A stretch of DNA of 28,299 bases from an uncultured Ruminococcus sp. (GCA_945876405.1 CAMCOJ010000001.1:1-28299), one strand, 5' to 3'. Numbered from the stretch's first letter, positions 14,781 to 24,838 are shown. The notes: generated from the sequence alone by a model not told the origin. Numbers and translations are program-made.

Positions 14781-17702
14781 TCAGTTTCTGACAGTAACCT
14801 CTCCGCCCGAAATGCTGTATTCTTCACACATAGCCCTGAATTCATCTGAATGTGCAAGTCTGCTGAGTATCCATGACCTTGTGTAACCTTCTCCGAGTGA
14901 GGAAAGATTCTGTGAAATCTCTTCATCAGAAGGACGGCGTCTGCAGAACGCCTCATATGCAATTCCTATAAATTCCTCATCGGAATATCCATGATTCATG
15001 AATTCAGTACTTTCGGTAAAAAGCCGGATTTCATCCGCCGGAGTACTTTTTCCGTTATTTATTCTCTCAATCCAGAACTTCCATCCGTTTTCATCAGGTT
15101 CTCTGCTCAGAATTGTGTTATAGAGATGTCTGACATACTCTGCAGCATTATTTTTATGCTGAATTTCCTTTGCGTTGTAAAGCGGCATGCTCAGAAGATA
15201 AGGAATGACGTTTCTGTGTCTTTCGTATATGTCCGAAAACTGTGAAAGCGGAAGCGGAGAATCACCTGAACCTATCTCAAGGGTAGCCGCTCTTAATCCC
15301 TTTCCTGCGACCCAGTTGCTGCATCCGCCGCCCCTGTCATCACTGTTTATAAGATAGTAACCTGTGAGCGAACCAAGATCCGAAGCCATTTTATTACATA
15401 CGCTTCTGAATTTTCCGGTCTGATGGTATGCCCAGTAAACGCATGAGCCTGATGAATGGTAGCTCACAACAGCCTGAACATCACTGAGTGATTCAACAAG
15501 TCCTGTCAGTGCCTTAACTTCATTTTCCGAAGCAGCTGAAGCTCCTGCATATCCCGAACAGCTTGGTCTTTTTATCTCATTCTGTCCTGCCCAGTCAGAG
15601 TCAAAGTTTCTGTTAAGGTCAACTCCCAGTGCATTGCACTTCCACGACCTGAGGTATGAGTCGAAACTGCGGGATGTAACACCTTCTCTCAGATCCTTAT
15701 TGTAAATATTTCTTATACGTGCCTTAACTGAAGGATTGTTTATTCCGTTTATACCATACTGTGAAAGAGTTATTCCGTCAGGGTTAAGCATAGGAATGAT
15801 ATGTATGCAGTAACTGTCAAGCAGCTCACTGTAGGATTTTCCGGCATAGGAACCGCTCCAGTAATTCTTAAGGAATCTTTCTGCATTTGCCATAAGAACC
15901 TGACTTGTCATATACTCCCTTGCATGACAGCCTGCCTGAATGACGATCTGCCTTTTGGCATCAGAAGAACCTATCATCATATCATAAATCTGACGTCCGT
16001 CAGCTGTAGAGCCGATAACGCTTACACTGACAAGCGATGAATACTGCTGCTGAAGACCTGTGATATCTTCAACCATGCTGTTATATGAATAGAGAGTATC
16101 TGATGTGTCAACAAATGTTTTAAGATCACTCCAGTCGGTACGAAGTGAACCCTCATTGTCGAAAAAGCAGTGAATGTCCCCTAACATCTGGACACCGGTC
16201 GCCATGAGACCGGTCTCAGGACTGATATAGCACTTAAAGCCTCCGTCGTTTCTCGACCAGCCGCCGACCTTTATCTCACCACGTTCGATTCCGAAGTCAG
16301 CGCACATGCGTGTAAATTCTTCGGAAAGTCCGAATTTTCTCAAAACAGATTCGCGGGTATGTCCCTTTCCGAGTGTTTCAGATATAAATTCACTTACTTC
16401 AGCATCACTGGCTTCTGTATCTTTCAGAAGGCTAAAAAGCATTCTGACATATTCCTCATCAGAAGAATTACGGGACTTATACTCCGGACTGAAAACAATC
16501 GACTTCACAACATCAGAGGCTGTCATCCTACCGGAATTAATGTGTCCGGTCCAGGTATTAAGCCCGTTTACATCAGCTCTCCTGCCAAGACAGATATTGT
16601 ATATCCTCTGGACAAATTCTGTTACACCGGCATTCATATCCCTGTTTTCATTTACAGTGATGACTCCGCTGTTTATTTCCCAGAGGCTGCATTTGCTTCT
16701 GAATTCCTCAGACATTACAAATCCTCTGAGAACAAATCTGCTGCTCATACCGTATCTCAGATATCTGCTCCAATGTTCAAGTCCTGACTCCGGAACTTCG
16801 TCTCTTACAAGAACCGTTGTGTACATATCAGAAACATATTCCCTTATACCTTCTTCATCGAAAGGGTAGGTTTTCCTTGTGTAGTAGTCCTCCAGAAGTT
16901 CTGATGCACTTATGTTTTTATCCTGAAGTTTCCATACAAGCATTTCCTGCTCATACTCACCTTCAGTAAGGAAACCGGCAAATTTTTTCAGATCATCATG
17001 CACGTATCTGCCGCTTCGTTCAATGCCGTATCTGCTGCACAGTTCAGTAAAGCTTCTGCTGCTCTCAAGCACTCTCTGAATCTCAGTTCTTGAGTATCCT
17101 GCGGCCAGTCTCCCTGTCATCTGTGCGGCAGCTTCATCACTGTACTCGCTGTCGGTCATAAGAATCCATACCATCTGAACGAATTCTTCATCGGTTTTTT
17201 CCTTTTTACTATATTCATTACTTGAAACAATACATCTTACAACATCCGCTGCTGTCATTCTTCCTGAATCAAGGTGTCCCTTCCATGTTGCAAGACCGCC
17301 TTCATCTGCCTCTCTTTCAAGGGCAATGCGATAGATTCGCTTTATAAACTCCTCTTCAGTAAATTTCTCTTCTTCAGAAGGATGAGCTTCAGTCTCGCCT
17401 TCATCTGTATTTTCATCATTTACAGATTCATCATTGTTTTCCGGTTCAGATTCTTCAGTACTTTCCGTAATTTCACCAGGCTGTTTATCAGGCTCTGTCT
17501 GAACTGTTTCTTCTTCCGAACCGTTCCCTGTTTCATCAGAACCTCCGTTCTGTCCTTCAGAGGCCCCATCTTTTTCTTCAGATACAGCCTCTGTCTGTGA
17601 AACTTCAGTTTCAGCTGGGCTGTCGTTTTCAGCGGCAAACACTGCATTGCCATATGAGGCTGTTACAAGCAGTGCTGTAATAAATGCTATCGTTTTTTTC
17701 AT
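14781..17702 (-). CDS. Secreted M14 metallocarboxypeptidase with multiple DUF4214-like modules
   Basis: 973 residues; ATG at 17702 overlaps the upstream stop by 4 bases (ATGA). Signal peptide (1-23), then a highly acidic Glu/Ser/Thr linker (25-112). DUF4214-like helical units are at about 115-226, 287-346 (shorter, degenerate), 360-478 and 851-966. Residues 488-522 (YISPETGLMATGVQML, FFDNEGSLRTDW) resemble one cell-wall-binding repeat. The M14 peptidase domain spans about 535-845: zinc ligands His593 and Glu596 (CHAREYM) and His749 (VVSYHSSG), substrate-binding DLNRNF (695-700), catalytic Glu809 (ATLEIGSG). All catalytic residues are present, so it should be active outside the cell on peptides, perhaps peptidoglycan stems or substrate proteins. 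Its place inside a glycan operon suggests a surface role tied to that polymer; the substrate is unknown. Confidence 0.9.
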   Translation of the reverse strand: MKKTIAFITALLVTASYGNAVFAAENDSPAETEVSQTEAVSEEKDGASEGQNGGSDETGNGSEEETVQTEPDKQPGEITESTEESEPENNDESVNDENTDEGETEAHPSEEEKFTEEEFIKRIYRIALEREADEGGLATWKGHLDSGRMTAADVVRCIVSSNEYSKKEKTDEEFVQMVWILMTDSEYSDEAAAQMTGRLAAGYSRTEIQRVLESSRSFTELCSRYGIERSGRYVHDDLKKFAGFLTEGEYEQEMLVWKLQDKNISASELLEDYYTRKTYPFDEEGIREYVSDMYTTVLVRDEVPESGLEHWSRYLRYGMSSRFVLRGFVMSEEFRSKCSLWEINSGVITVNENRDMNAGVTEFVQRIYNICLGRRADVNGLNTWTGHINSGRMTASDVVKSIVFSPEYKSRNSSDEEYVRMLFSLLKDTEASDAEVSEFISETLGKGHTRESVLRKFGLSEEFTRMCADFGIERGEIKVGGWSRNDGGFKCYISPETGLMATGVQMLGDIHCFFDNEGSLRTDWSDLKTFVDTSDTLYSYNSMVEDITGLQQQYSSLVSVSVIGSTADGRQIYDMMIGSSDAKRQIVIQAGCHAREYMTSQVLMANAERFLKNYWSGSYAGKSYSELLDSYCIHIIPMLNPDGITLSQYGINGINNPSVKARIRNIYNKDLREGVTSRSFDSYLRSWKCNALGVDLNRNFDSDWAGQNEIKRPSCSGYAGASAASENEVKALTGLVESLSDVQAVVSYHSSGSCVYWAYHQTGKFRSVCNKMASDLGSLTGYYLINSDDRGGGCSNWVAGKGLRAATLEIGSGDSPLPLSQFSDIYERHRNVIPYLLSMPLYNAKEIQHKNNAAEYVRHLYNTILSREPDENGWKFWIERINNGKSTPADEIRLFTESTEFMNHGYSDEEFIGIAYEAFCRRRPSDEEISQNLSSLGEGYTRSWILSRLAHSDEFRAMCEEYSISGGEVTVRN

Positions 17703-18643
17703 GATTTCTCCTTTAGTCTCCAGTATTCCATAATATCGTCTATCGTACTGTCAATAGGTATCTCAGGACACCATCCGGTATCTTCCTTTATTCTCGTTAT
17801 ATCAGCAGCAATTGAAGGGACATCACTCGGTCTCATCCGCGAGCTGTCCTGTACAACCTCTATGCTTACTGATGATTTTTTCAGTATTCTGTCAAGCATG
17901 CTGCGTATGCTTTCCGCTCTGCCGCTGCCAACGTTATACGTCTGCCCCGGTTTTCCGTCCTTCATAAGAGCAGAGTACGCTCTTACAATATCACGTACAT
18001 CGGTAAAGTCACGTTCAGCTTCAAGGTTACCGACACTGAGAACCGGTTCCTTCTTTCCGAGTTCAGCCATAACAACCTGTCTGCAAAAGTCTGAAATAAC
18101 AAATATATCCGACTGTCCCGGTCCTATATGGTTAAATGCACGAACCATGATTACATTCATTCCGTATGCTCTGGCATATATCTCTCCGAGCATTCCCTGA
18201 CAGGCCTTTGTAGCCGCATAAATATTTCCAGCACGAAGAAGGGTATCTTCCTTTACCGGTATCTCCTCCGGCTTAAGATAACCGTACTCTTCACCTGAAC
18301 CTACAAGAAGAACTTCAGGGGAGTAACCTGAATTTCTTACAGCTTCAAGAACGTTAATCGTTCCCTTTATATTTATATCAGCGGTAAGCTGAGGTTTGTC
18401 CCATGACAGCTTTACCGAACTCTGCGCTGCCAGATGATAAATCTGATCCGGCTTTATTTTTTCAAGAAGTTCAGCCACAGCCTCCGCATCAAGAATATCG
18501 AGATTATATATTTCAGCATCCGGAGTTTCAAGGCTCTCATGTGCAAGCTTTGTCGCATACACGCTGAAACCACATTCACAGGCAAGATGCCTTATAAGAT
18601 GGCCGCCTACAAATCCGGCCGCACCGATAACAAGTGCTTTCAT
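17699..18643 (-). CDS. rmd: NAD(P)-dependent GDP-4-keto-6-deoxy-D-mannose reductase (Rmd type)
   Basis: 314 residues from ATG 18643, one base after the upstream stop; the upstream extension to 18667 runs into the previous gene. Extended SDR fold: GAAGFVG (7-13) for NAD(P), GSGEEYG (Ser116), catalytic Tyr142 and Lys146 (YAATK), and RAFNHIGPGQ, which is characteristic of Rmd and close relatives. It would reduce the Gmd product to GDP-D-rhamnose. GDP-L-fucose synthase (Fcl) looks different at the N-terminus (GHxGMVGSA), which is absent here. The presence of gmd and manC in the same operon supports the assignment. A reductase making GDP-6-deoxy-talose, or a UDP/dTDP-sugar epimerase, cannot be fully excluded. 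Confidence 0.82.
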   Translation of the reverse strand: MKALVIGAAGFVGGHLIRHLACECGFSVYATKLAHESLETPDAEIYNLDILDAEAVAELLEKIKPDQIYHLAAQSSVKLSWDKPQLTADINIKGTINVLEAVRNSGYSPEVLLVGSGEEYGYLKPEEIPVKEDTLLRAGNIYAATKACQGMLGEIYARAYGMNVIMVRAFNHIGPGQSDIFVISDFCRQVVMAELGKKEPVLSVGNLEAERDFTDVRDIVRAYSALMKDGKPGQTYNVGSGRAESIRSMLDRILKKSSVSIEVVQDSSRMRPSDVPSIAADITRIKEDTGWCPEIPIDSTIDDIMEYWRLKEKS

Positions 18644-18644
18644 T

Positions 18645-19769
18645 TTACTTTCCCGCCTTTCCTGCAAGTTCCTCGTATATATTGCTTATCTTATCATTAA
18701 CTATGTTCATTTCGTACTTTTCTCTTACGAGAGAATATGCGTTTTTACCATACTGTTCACGCAGTTCATTATCGTGAACAAGATTTTCAATTGCCTCAGC
18801 AAGCTTTTCCTCATCTCCCGGCGGAACCGTTATTCCGCTGTATCCGTCAGGACTTACATAGGGCACACCTGTAGGAAGATCCGTGTTTATAACCGGTTTT
18901 CCGTATACCATAGCCTCCATCTGCACTATACCGAATGCCTCACTGCTTGCCACAGAGGGCAGAACAAATATGTCACAGTCGCTGAATGCTGCTTTCAGGT
19001 CTCTGTCCGAAAGCACTCCCATAAAGTGAATTCTTTCCTCAGTTCCCGCCTTTTTAACTTCCTTCAGAAGTTCATCACGAAGCACACCGTCTCCGGCAAT
19101 GAAAAGCTCGCAGTCTGTTGTGCGGTTCATTGCTCTGATAAGTACATCTATGCCCTTGTAGTATACAAGGCGTCCGGTAAAAAGTATTTTTTTACTGCTT
19201 CTGCAGCTGAGCTTATCTGTGAGAAAAGGATATTTTTCGGCTTTTTCATATGCCCCGGTATCTATTCCGTAAGGCACTATCCTGCATTTTTCAGCATACG
19301 GCTTAAGATAACAGGAACCTTTGATATGTCCCTCTGTAGCCACAAAGATGCAGTCCGCTCTCTTCAGAAAAGCATTCATAACCGGCCTGTAGAAAGTCAT
19401 AAGTTTCTTCTGCTTGACTATATCGCTGTGCCAGCTTACAACCACCTTACCCTTGTATCCGGACAAAAGACAAGCCAGATCACCGAGAGGAAAGGGCAGA
19501 TGAACATGTACTATATCCGCTGCCCGGGCCATCTTTCTGAAATGGAACAGAAACGGAATTGATACCGGCATTGAAAAGTATGTTCCTATACTTCCCGAAC
19601 GCCTGACTTTTATACCGTTTACCACCTCGTCCGCCGTCCTGCCCTTTGGCTGACAAACAAGAACTTCTATGTCATAACGATCTGAAAGGCCCTCTGAAAT
19701 ATCCTGAATAACACGCTCTATACCGCCTATATGCGGACTGTAAAGTTTATTTACCTGAAGTATCTTCAT
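18645..19769 (-). CDS. GT4 glycosyltransferase (WbpZ/WbdC-like)
   Basis: 374 residues; its ATG at 19769 overlaps the stop of the upstream gene (ATGA), so they are translationally coupled. GT-B fold with the N-terminal acceptor-domain signature YSPHIGGIERVIQDIS, VVVSWHSDIVKQ, KILFTGRLVYYKGIDVLI and the E-x7-E motif in SEAFGIVQMEAM. The stretch KPVINTDLPTGVPYVSPDG followed by GITVPPGDEEKL is typical, from memory, of WbpZ-type mannosyl/rhamnosyltransferases of ABC-exported homopolymers. Inferred role: adds a GDP-derived mannose or D-rhamnose as an adaptor or chain residue in the cytoplasm. The exact linkage cannot be read from sequence. Confidence 0.9.
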   Translation of the reverse strand: MKILQVNKLYSPHIGGIERVIQDISEGLSDRYDIEVLVCQPKGRTADEVVNGIKVRRSGSIGTYFSMPVSIPFLFHFRKMARAADIVHVHLPFPLGDLACLLSGYKGKVVVSWHSDIVKQKKLMTFYRPVMNAFLKRADCIFVATEGHIKGSCYLKPYAEKCRIVPYGIDTGAYEKAEKYPFLTDKLSCRSSKKILFTGRLVYYKGIDVLIRAMNRTTDCELFIAGDGVLRDELLKEVKKAGTEERIHFMGVLSDRDLKAAFSDCDIFVLPSVASSEAFGIVQMEAMVYGKPVINTDLPTGVPYVSPDGYSGITVPPGDEEKLAEAIENLVHDNELREQYGKNAYSLVREKYEMNIVNDKISNIYEELAGKAGK

Positions 19770-20914
19770 CCCAGTACTTCCTCATATATTCCGTGAAGCT
19801 TTTCAGAAAATCTGTTCCATGTAAACTCCGCCGCTCTTTCCATACCGCTCCTGCTCAGATTTTCTCTGAGAGTCTCGTCAGAGTAGATTTTATACATACC
19901 TTCCGCAATGGACAAAGGAGAATATGCATCAACTATAACGGCACAGTCGCCCACTACTTCCGGAAGAGAAGCTTCACCGCTTGAAACCACAGGTACTCCG
20001 CATGCCATAGCCTCAAGGGGCGGCATACCGAAGCCCTCATATATGGAAGGAAACACAAAGGCACATGCACCGTTCATAAGAGGACAGATATCCTCATCAG
20101 GAATATACTTTGTAAACTGAACACTTTCCTCAAGTCCCAACTCCTGAACCTTGCTGTAAATACCGCTGTTAAGCCAGCCCTTTCCGCCTGCCATAACAAG
20201 TTTCGGAACATCGCCGTATCTGTCCTTAAGAATTCTGTATGCTTCTATAAGACGTTCGAGATTCTTTCGCGGTTCGATGGTTCCCAGATACAGAAAGTAC
20301 TCCCCTTCTATCCCGAGGGATTTTTTTGTCTTTTCTATACGCTCACTGTCAGCTATATGATAGAATTTTTCTGTGTTTACACCACAGTATACGACTTTTA
20401 TCTTATCAGCAAACTGAGGATAGTATTTGATTATCTCACTTTTGCTGAATTCTGAATCCGTTATTATTACATCTGCACGCTTCATGGACTTCTTCATGCC
20501 GGTAAGGAGGAGCTGCTTCGTTCTGAAACGGACAGTTTCCGGATATGCCCGGATTACCATGTCGTGAATGGTTACAACTTTTTTTCCGTGTACAAAAGGC
20601 GGTACTATATAATTGAAAAAGTGCGTAAGCTCTGCTTTTTTTCCAAAAAACACGCTGTACGGCACCGGTATGATATTCATTATGCTTCTGTATAAAAATC
20701 CGGAAAAATGTGATTCATTAATGGAACAGTTCTCCTGCATATATGCAGCGAGTCTCTTCCTCTTAACCTCATGATTCTTTCGTGAAAAATAGTCAAATGT
20801 ATAGCGGTCCTCCGGGTGAGAACGTATCATCTCACCCACAAGACCCGCCTGACAATAGCCTATTCCTGACATATTTTCACTGATAAGCGGCAGTACATCA
20901 AATGAAATATTCAT
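19766..20914 (-). CDS. GT4 glycosyltransferase (WbpY/WbdB-like)
   Basis: 382 residues; ATG at 20914, one base after the gmd stop, with an AGGA site inside the last gmd codons. GT4 features: SGIGYCQAGL near the N-terminus, TIHDMVIRAYPE, a hinge followed by YLGTIEPRKNLERLI, and EGFGMPPLEAMACGVPVV with the E-x7-E motif. The TIEPRKN segment is also present in the 812-residue fusion, and both resemble the mannosyl/rhamnosyltransferases of A-band-like loci. Inferred to add GDP-D-rhamnose or GDP-mannose to the lipid-linked chain. No membrane segment is evident. Confidence 0.9.
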   Translation of the reverse strand: MNISFDVLPLISENMSGIGYCQAGLVGEMIRSHPEDRYTFDYFSRKNHEVKRKRLAAYMQENCSINESHFSGFLYRSIMNIIPVPYSVFFGKKAELTHFFNYIVPPFVHGKKVVTIHDMVIRAYPETVRFRTKQLLLTGMKKSMKRADVIITDSEFSKSEIIKYYPQFADKIKVVYCGVNTEKFYHIADSERIEKTKKSLGIEGEYFLYLGTIEPRKNLERLIEAYRILKDRYGDVPKLVMAGGKGWLNSGIYSKVQELGLEESVQFTKYIPDEDICPLMNGACAFVFPSIYEGFGMPPLEAMACGVPVVSSGEASLPEVVGDCAVIVDAYSPLSIAEGMYKIYSDETLRENLSRSGMERAAEFTWNRFSEKLHGIYEEVLG

Positions 20915-20915
20915 A

Positions 20916-21956
<1,041 letters not shown>

Positions 21957-21972
21957 TTACTCCTCTTCTTTA

Positions 21973-23052
21973 TTAGATAAGATCTCTTCTGTTGCATGTT
22001 TTCAGGGTTTCAATAACCTTTTTAACCTGCTGTGTATGATCCTTTGAACAGATAAGCATTGCGTCATCTGTATCCACTATAATTATATCCTCTACGCCAA
22101 GTGCTGCGATGAGTTTTTTGTTACCGCAGATAATGCTTCTGTTTGTGTCTATGCTTATTACATCACCTGACACATAGTTTCCGCATTCATCTGTTTTGTT
22201 TATCTTTTCAAGGGCAAGCCAGCTTCCCACATCGTCCCATCCGAAGCTGCCGGAAAGCGTGTAGATATTCTCTGCCTTTTCCATAATTCCGAAGTCAATT
22301 GATTCTGATCTGAAGTTTTCAAAGCACTCTGCAAGCGTTTCCCTGAAGCTCCCTGTAAGTGCTGTTTCTCTCATCCGGAGATAGCCCTCATACATATCAG
22401 GAAGGAACTTCTTAAAGTTATTCATGATGGACGATACCTTCCATACGAACATGCCGCTGTTCCAGAGATAACGTCCGGAGTTGAGGTATTCCTTTGCTGT
22501 TTCACGGCATGGTTTTTCAACGAATTTGTCTACCTTGTAAACACCTGCCATATCCTCGTCAGCCGCACTGCAGAACTTGATATATCCGTAGCCAGTTTCA
22601 GGATATGTTGGAGTGATACCGACTGTAACAAGATTTTCGCCCTTCTTTGCAACCTTTACAGCATGACGCATGGTATCAGTGTAGAGCTCATCGTATTTTA
22701 TAAGGTGGTCTGAAGGAAGAACCATCATAACCGCATCTTCATTGTACTTTTTGCTTATTACTGCTGCAGCAAGAGCGATACATGGTGCTGTATTTCTTGC
22801 AACAGGTTCCGCGAGTATATTTTCCGAAGGAATATCCGGCAGCTGCTCATTTATAAGCGGAACGTAATTCTCGTTTGTTACTATAAATATGTCTTCTGTA
22901 TCGACTATCGGAAGAAGTCTCTTTATAGTTTTCTGAATCATCGTCTCTCCGTCCGAAGTAAGCGAAAGAAACTGCTTTGGATATGAACTGCGGCTTTTCG
23001 GCCAGAATCTTTCACCCTTGCCGCCTGCCATAATTACTGCTGTAATTTTCAT
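21973..23052 (-). CDS. manC: Mannose-1-phosphate guanylyltransferase
   Basis: 359 residues; ATG at 23052, with the AAAGGA site lying over the end of the upstream gene. It makes GDP-D-mannose from mannose-1-phosphate and GTP. Signatures: nucleotide-binding GGKGERFWPKSR followed by YPKQF, EPVARNTAPCIALAA, VLPSDHLI, the FVEKP sugar-binding motif and FGWDDVGSW. It is the single-domain form: the C-terminal phosphomannose isomerase (cupin) domain of bifunctional ManC/AlgA is absent, so mannose-6-phosphate must come from genes elsewhere. No phosphomannomutase gene is found in the window. Confidence 0.96.
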   Translation of the reverse strand: MKITAVIMAGGKGERFWPKSRSSYPKQFLSLTSDGETMIQKTIKRLLPIVDTEDIFIVTNENYVPLINEQLPDIPSENILAEPVARNTAPCIALAAAVISKKYNEDAVMMVLPSDHLIKYDELYTDTMRHAVKVAKKGENLVTVGITPTYPETGYGYIKFCSAADEDMAGVYKVDKFVEKPCRETAKEYLNSGRYLWNSGMFVWKVSSIMNNFKKFLPDMYEGYLRMRETALTGSFRETLAECFENFRSESIDFGIMEKAENIYTLSGSFGWDDVGSWLALEKINKTDECGNYVSGDVISIDTNRSIICGNKKLIAALGVEDIIIVDTDDAMLICSKDHTQQVKKVIETLKTCNRRDLI

Positions 23053-23060
23053 AGATTAAA

Positions 23061-24422
23061 TTATTCCTTTCCGTTTTTGCTGGCTATAATATTTTCCGAT
23101 TCATTTGTTTTGCCCGGAAAAATCATGGTCTTTATGGTCATGAGTATTATCTTAAAGTCAAGCAGAAGACTGTATTTTTCTATGTACATAAGGTCCATAC
23201 GGAGCTTGTCATAAGGTGTGGTATCATACTTTCCCATAATCTGTGCATAGCCTGTAAGTCCTGCTTTAACCGTAAGTCTGAAACTGAACTCTGCCATGTC
23301 CTTTTCATATTCGGCAGCAATAGCCGGTCTCTCCGGTCTCGGTCCGACAAAGGACATGTCGCCTTTTATTATATTGAATATCTGAGGGAGCTCATCAAGA
23401 CGGCATTTGCGGATAAATGCACCTACCTTCGTGATTCGGCTGTCTCCGTCCCTTGCAAGGACAGCTTTTCCGTCCTTTTCGGCATCGACAGTCATGCTCC
23501 TGAACTTCAGAACATTGAATCTCTTTCCGTGTGTGGTAAGTCTCTCCTGCCTGTAAATGACCGGGCCTCCGTCTTCAATCTTTATTGCCAGTGCCACAAC
23601 GACCATCGGTACAATAAGAAACGGCAGAAGAAAAACTGCAAATCCAAAATCAAATATACGCTTGGCAGCTCTTACCTCTATGGAAAGACCGTCATTTCTG
23701 CAAAGAAGAAGAGGCGAGTCAAAAAGATTTATCTCCTGAGCACCCCGGACTATTATGTCGGATATCTTAGGTGCCATGTACACCCTGAGCTGTCTGTCGA
23801 AACAGAACTTAAGGATATCGTTTCTTACACGGTCAGGAACATCGTACAGAATCACACCGCCGTAGCCGAGTATCTTTTCCTTTATAACATCTATATCCTC
23901 ATCAGCCTTAACTGACTCGGATATTATGTACTTGTCCGCACGCTGACTCATCTTTACAACAAGACTTTCGGCATTTCTGCTCCCGTATACTATTATCATC
24001 TTCCTTGGCGGGAACAGCTTTGCATAGACAAATGCATATACAAGCGTCCAGACCAGTACTATGATAATATCTATAACAGTCAGAAAAATCATCGGCATAA
24101 AATGCATAAAATCACGCCCGATAACACTTATCTGACAATAAGTTATTACATTTATAACAAACACTGATATAAGCTGGGAGTAAAATGCCTCTGATTTTCT
24201 AAGATATCCTACCTTGTAGCTTCCGTAAACCTTGTTGAAAATAACAGTTATGACTATATAAATTCCGATAACCATCCAGTTTCCCTTACGGTAAAAAGGA
24301 AGCACTATCTGCTGCGAATAACAGAGATACCATACCACAGCAAATGCCAGGCCAAGCAAAGAAGTATTTATAACTGCTGACAGCCAGTTAAGCGTTCTTT
24401 TATACTGTTCAAATTTTTTCAT
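23061..24422 (-). CDS. Polyprenyl-phosphate sugar phosphotransferase (initiating enzyme, WbaP/WcaJ type)
   Basis: About 453 residues from ATG 24422; an in-frame TTG at 24434 lies only three bases from GAGG and is the alternative. Four N-terminal membrane segments (for example NTSLLGLAFAVVWYLCY and IFLTVIDIIIVLVWTLVY) lead to a cytoplasmic Rossmann-like part (IIVYGSRNAESLV), a re-entrant hydrophobic helix (KRIFDFGFAVFLLPFLIVPM) and the catalytic phosphoglycosyltransferase domain with KFRSM, RKCRLDELPQ and GDMSFVGPRPERP. Family knowledge: it transfers a sugar-1-phosphate from a UDP-sugar to undecaprenyl phosphate, starting the glycan on the inner face of the membrane. The particular sugar cannot be told. 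It is the first gene of the large minus-strand operon. Confidence 0.93.
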   Translation of the reverse strand: MKKFEQYKRTLNWLSAVINTSLLGLAFAVVWYLCYSQQIVLPFYRKGNWMVIGIYIVITVIFNKVYGSYKVGYLRKSEAFYSQLISVFVINVITYCQISVIGRDFMHFMPMIFLTVIDIIIVLVWTLVYAFVYAKLFPPRKMIIVYGSRNAESLVVKMSQRADKYIISESVKADEDIDVIKEKILGYGGVILYDVPDRVRNDILKFCFDRQLRVYMAPKISDIIVRGAQEINLFDSPLLLCRNDGLSIEVRAAKRIFDFGFAVFLLPFLIVPMVVVALAIKIEDGGPVIYRQERLTTHGKRFNVLKFRSMTVDAEKDGKAVLARDGDSRITKVGAFIRKCRLDELPQIFNIIKGDMSFVGPRPERPAIAAEYEKDMAEFSFRLTVKAGLTGYAQIMGKYDTTPYDKLRMDLMYIEKYSLLLDFKIILMTIKTMIFPGKTNESENIIASKNGKE

Positions 24423-24467
24423 AAGTTTTATCAAAATCCTCTGTTTCGGTTACAAAACAAATAAACA

Positions 24468-24484
24468 AGCCGGATTTGCCGGCA
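24468..24484 (-). promoter_or_regulatory. Short leader hairpin followed by a U-rich run before the glycan operon
   Basis: On the minus strand GCCGG and CCGGC (24479-24483, 24469-24473) form a 5-bp GC stem with a 5-base loop, roughly 10 nt after the predicted transcription start, followed by a T/G-rich stretch (ttgtttatttgttttg). It looks like a weak intrinsic terminator in the leader and may act as an attenuator. Inference only. Confidence 0.4.
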
Positions 24485-24497
24485 CACACATATTTAT

Positions 24498-24525
24498 ATT
24501 ATAACCATAAATTCGGAAAAGTCAA
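24498..24525 (-). promoter_or_regulatory. Promoter of the glycan operon
   Basis: On the minus strand TTGACT (24520-24525) and TATAAT (24498-24503) are 16 bp apart, about 75 bp before the ATG of the initiating phosphotransferase. It is the only good promoter I see for the run of minus-strand genes down to wzt. Confidence 0.8.
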
Positions 24526-24636
24526 TATAAATTACGATATTTTTTTGTAGAAAAATACACTTTAAATGGTAAAATCAGAGTTTATCTCATTATTTACCGC
24601 AAGAATTTGTGAAAATAAATTTTTTTCAAAAATCAC

Positions 24637-24665
24637 TTGCAAAGCACTGAAAAATGTGATATAAT
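24637..24665 (+). promoter_or_regulatory. Promoter of tRNA-Leu
   Basis: TTGCAA (24637-24642) and TATAAT (24660-24665) with a 17-bp spacer, 27 bp before the mature tRNA 5' end. Confidence 0.8.
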
Positions 24666-24692
24666 TTAAAAGATGTTTCATACATCGTTTAT

Positions 24693-24776
24693 GCGGATAT
24701 GGCGAAACTGGCAGACGCGCTAGCTTCAGGTGCTAGTCGGGGCAACCCGGTGCAGGTTCAAGTCCTGTTATCCGCA
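24693..24776 (+). tRNA. tRNA-Leu (anticodon CAG)
   Basis: 84-nt class II tRNA. Acceptor arms GCGGATA and TATCCGC pair, with discriminator A at 24776. The anticodon stem CTAGC/GCTAG encloses loop TTCAGGT, giving anticodon CAG (24727-24729), which reads CUG leucine. The long variable arm (TCGGGGCAACCCGG) fits Leu, and the T arm is GCAGG-TTCAAGT-CCTGT. The 3' CCA is not encoded, so it must be added after transcription. Confidence 0.96.
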
Positions 24777-24796
24777 TTATTTTTTTATCTTTTGCA

Positions 24797-24838
24797 AACA
24801 GAAAGGACTGCTAAGGCAGTCCTTTCTGTTATTTTAAC
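24797..24838. terminator. Terminator after tRNA-Leu, shared with the convergent AAA-nuclease gene
   Basis: A perfect 15-bp stem (24797-24811 with 24816-24830) with loop TAAG and a following attttaac tail. The right arm overlaps the stop codon (24829-24831) of the minus-strand gene, so it lies at the meeting point of two convergent units. Confidence 0.8.

Noticed and set aside
18774..19562. A 262-codon open frame on the plus strand
   Set aside because: It is antisense to the GT4 gene at 18645-19769 and shows no domain or translation signal.
24693..24776. tRNA-Leu as an attachment site for an integrated element carrying the tandem AAA-nuclease genes
   Set aside because: No direct repeat of the tRNA 3' end is seen elsewhere in the window, and there is no integrase gene.
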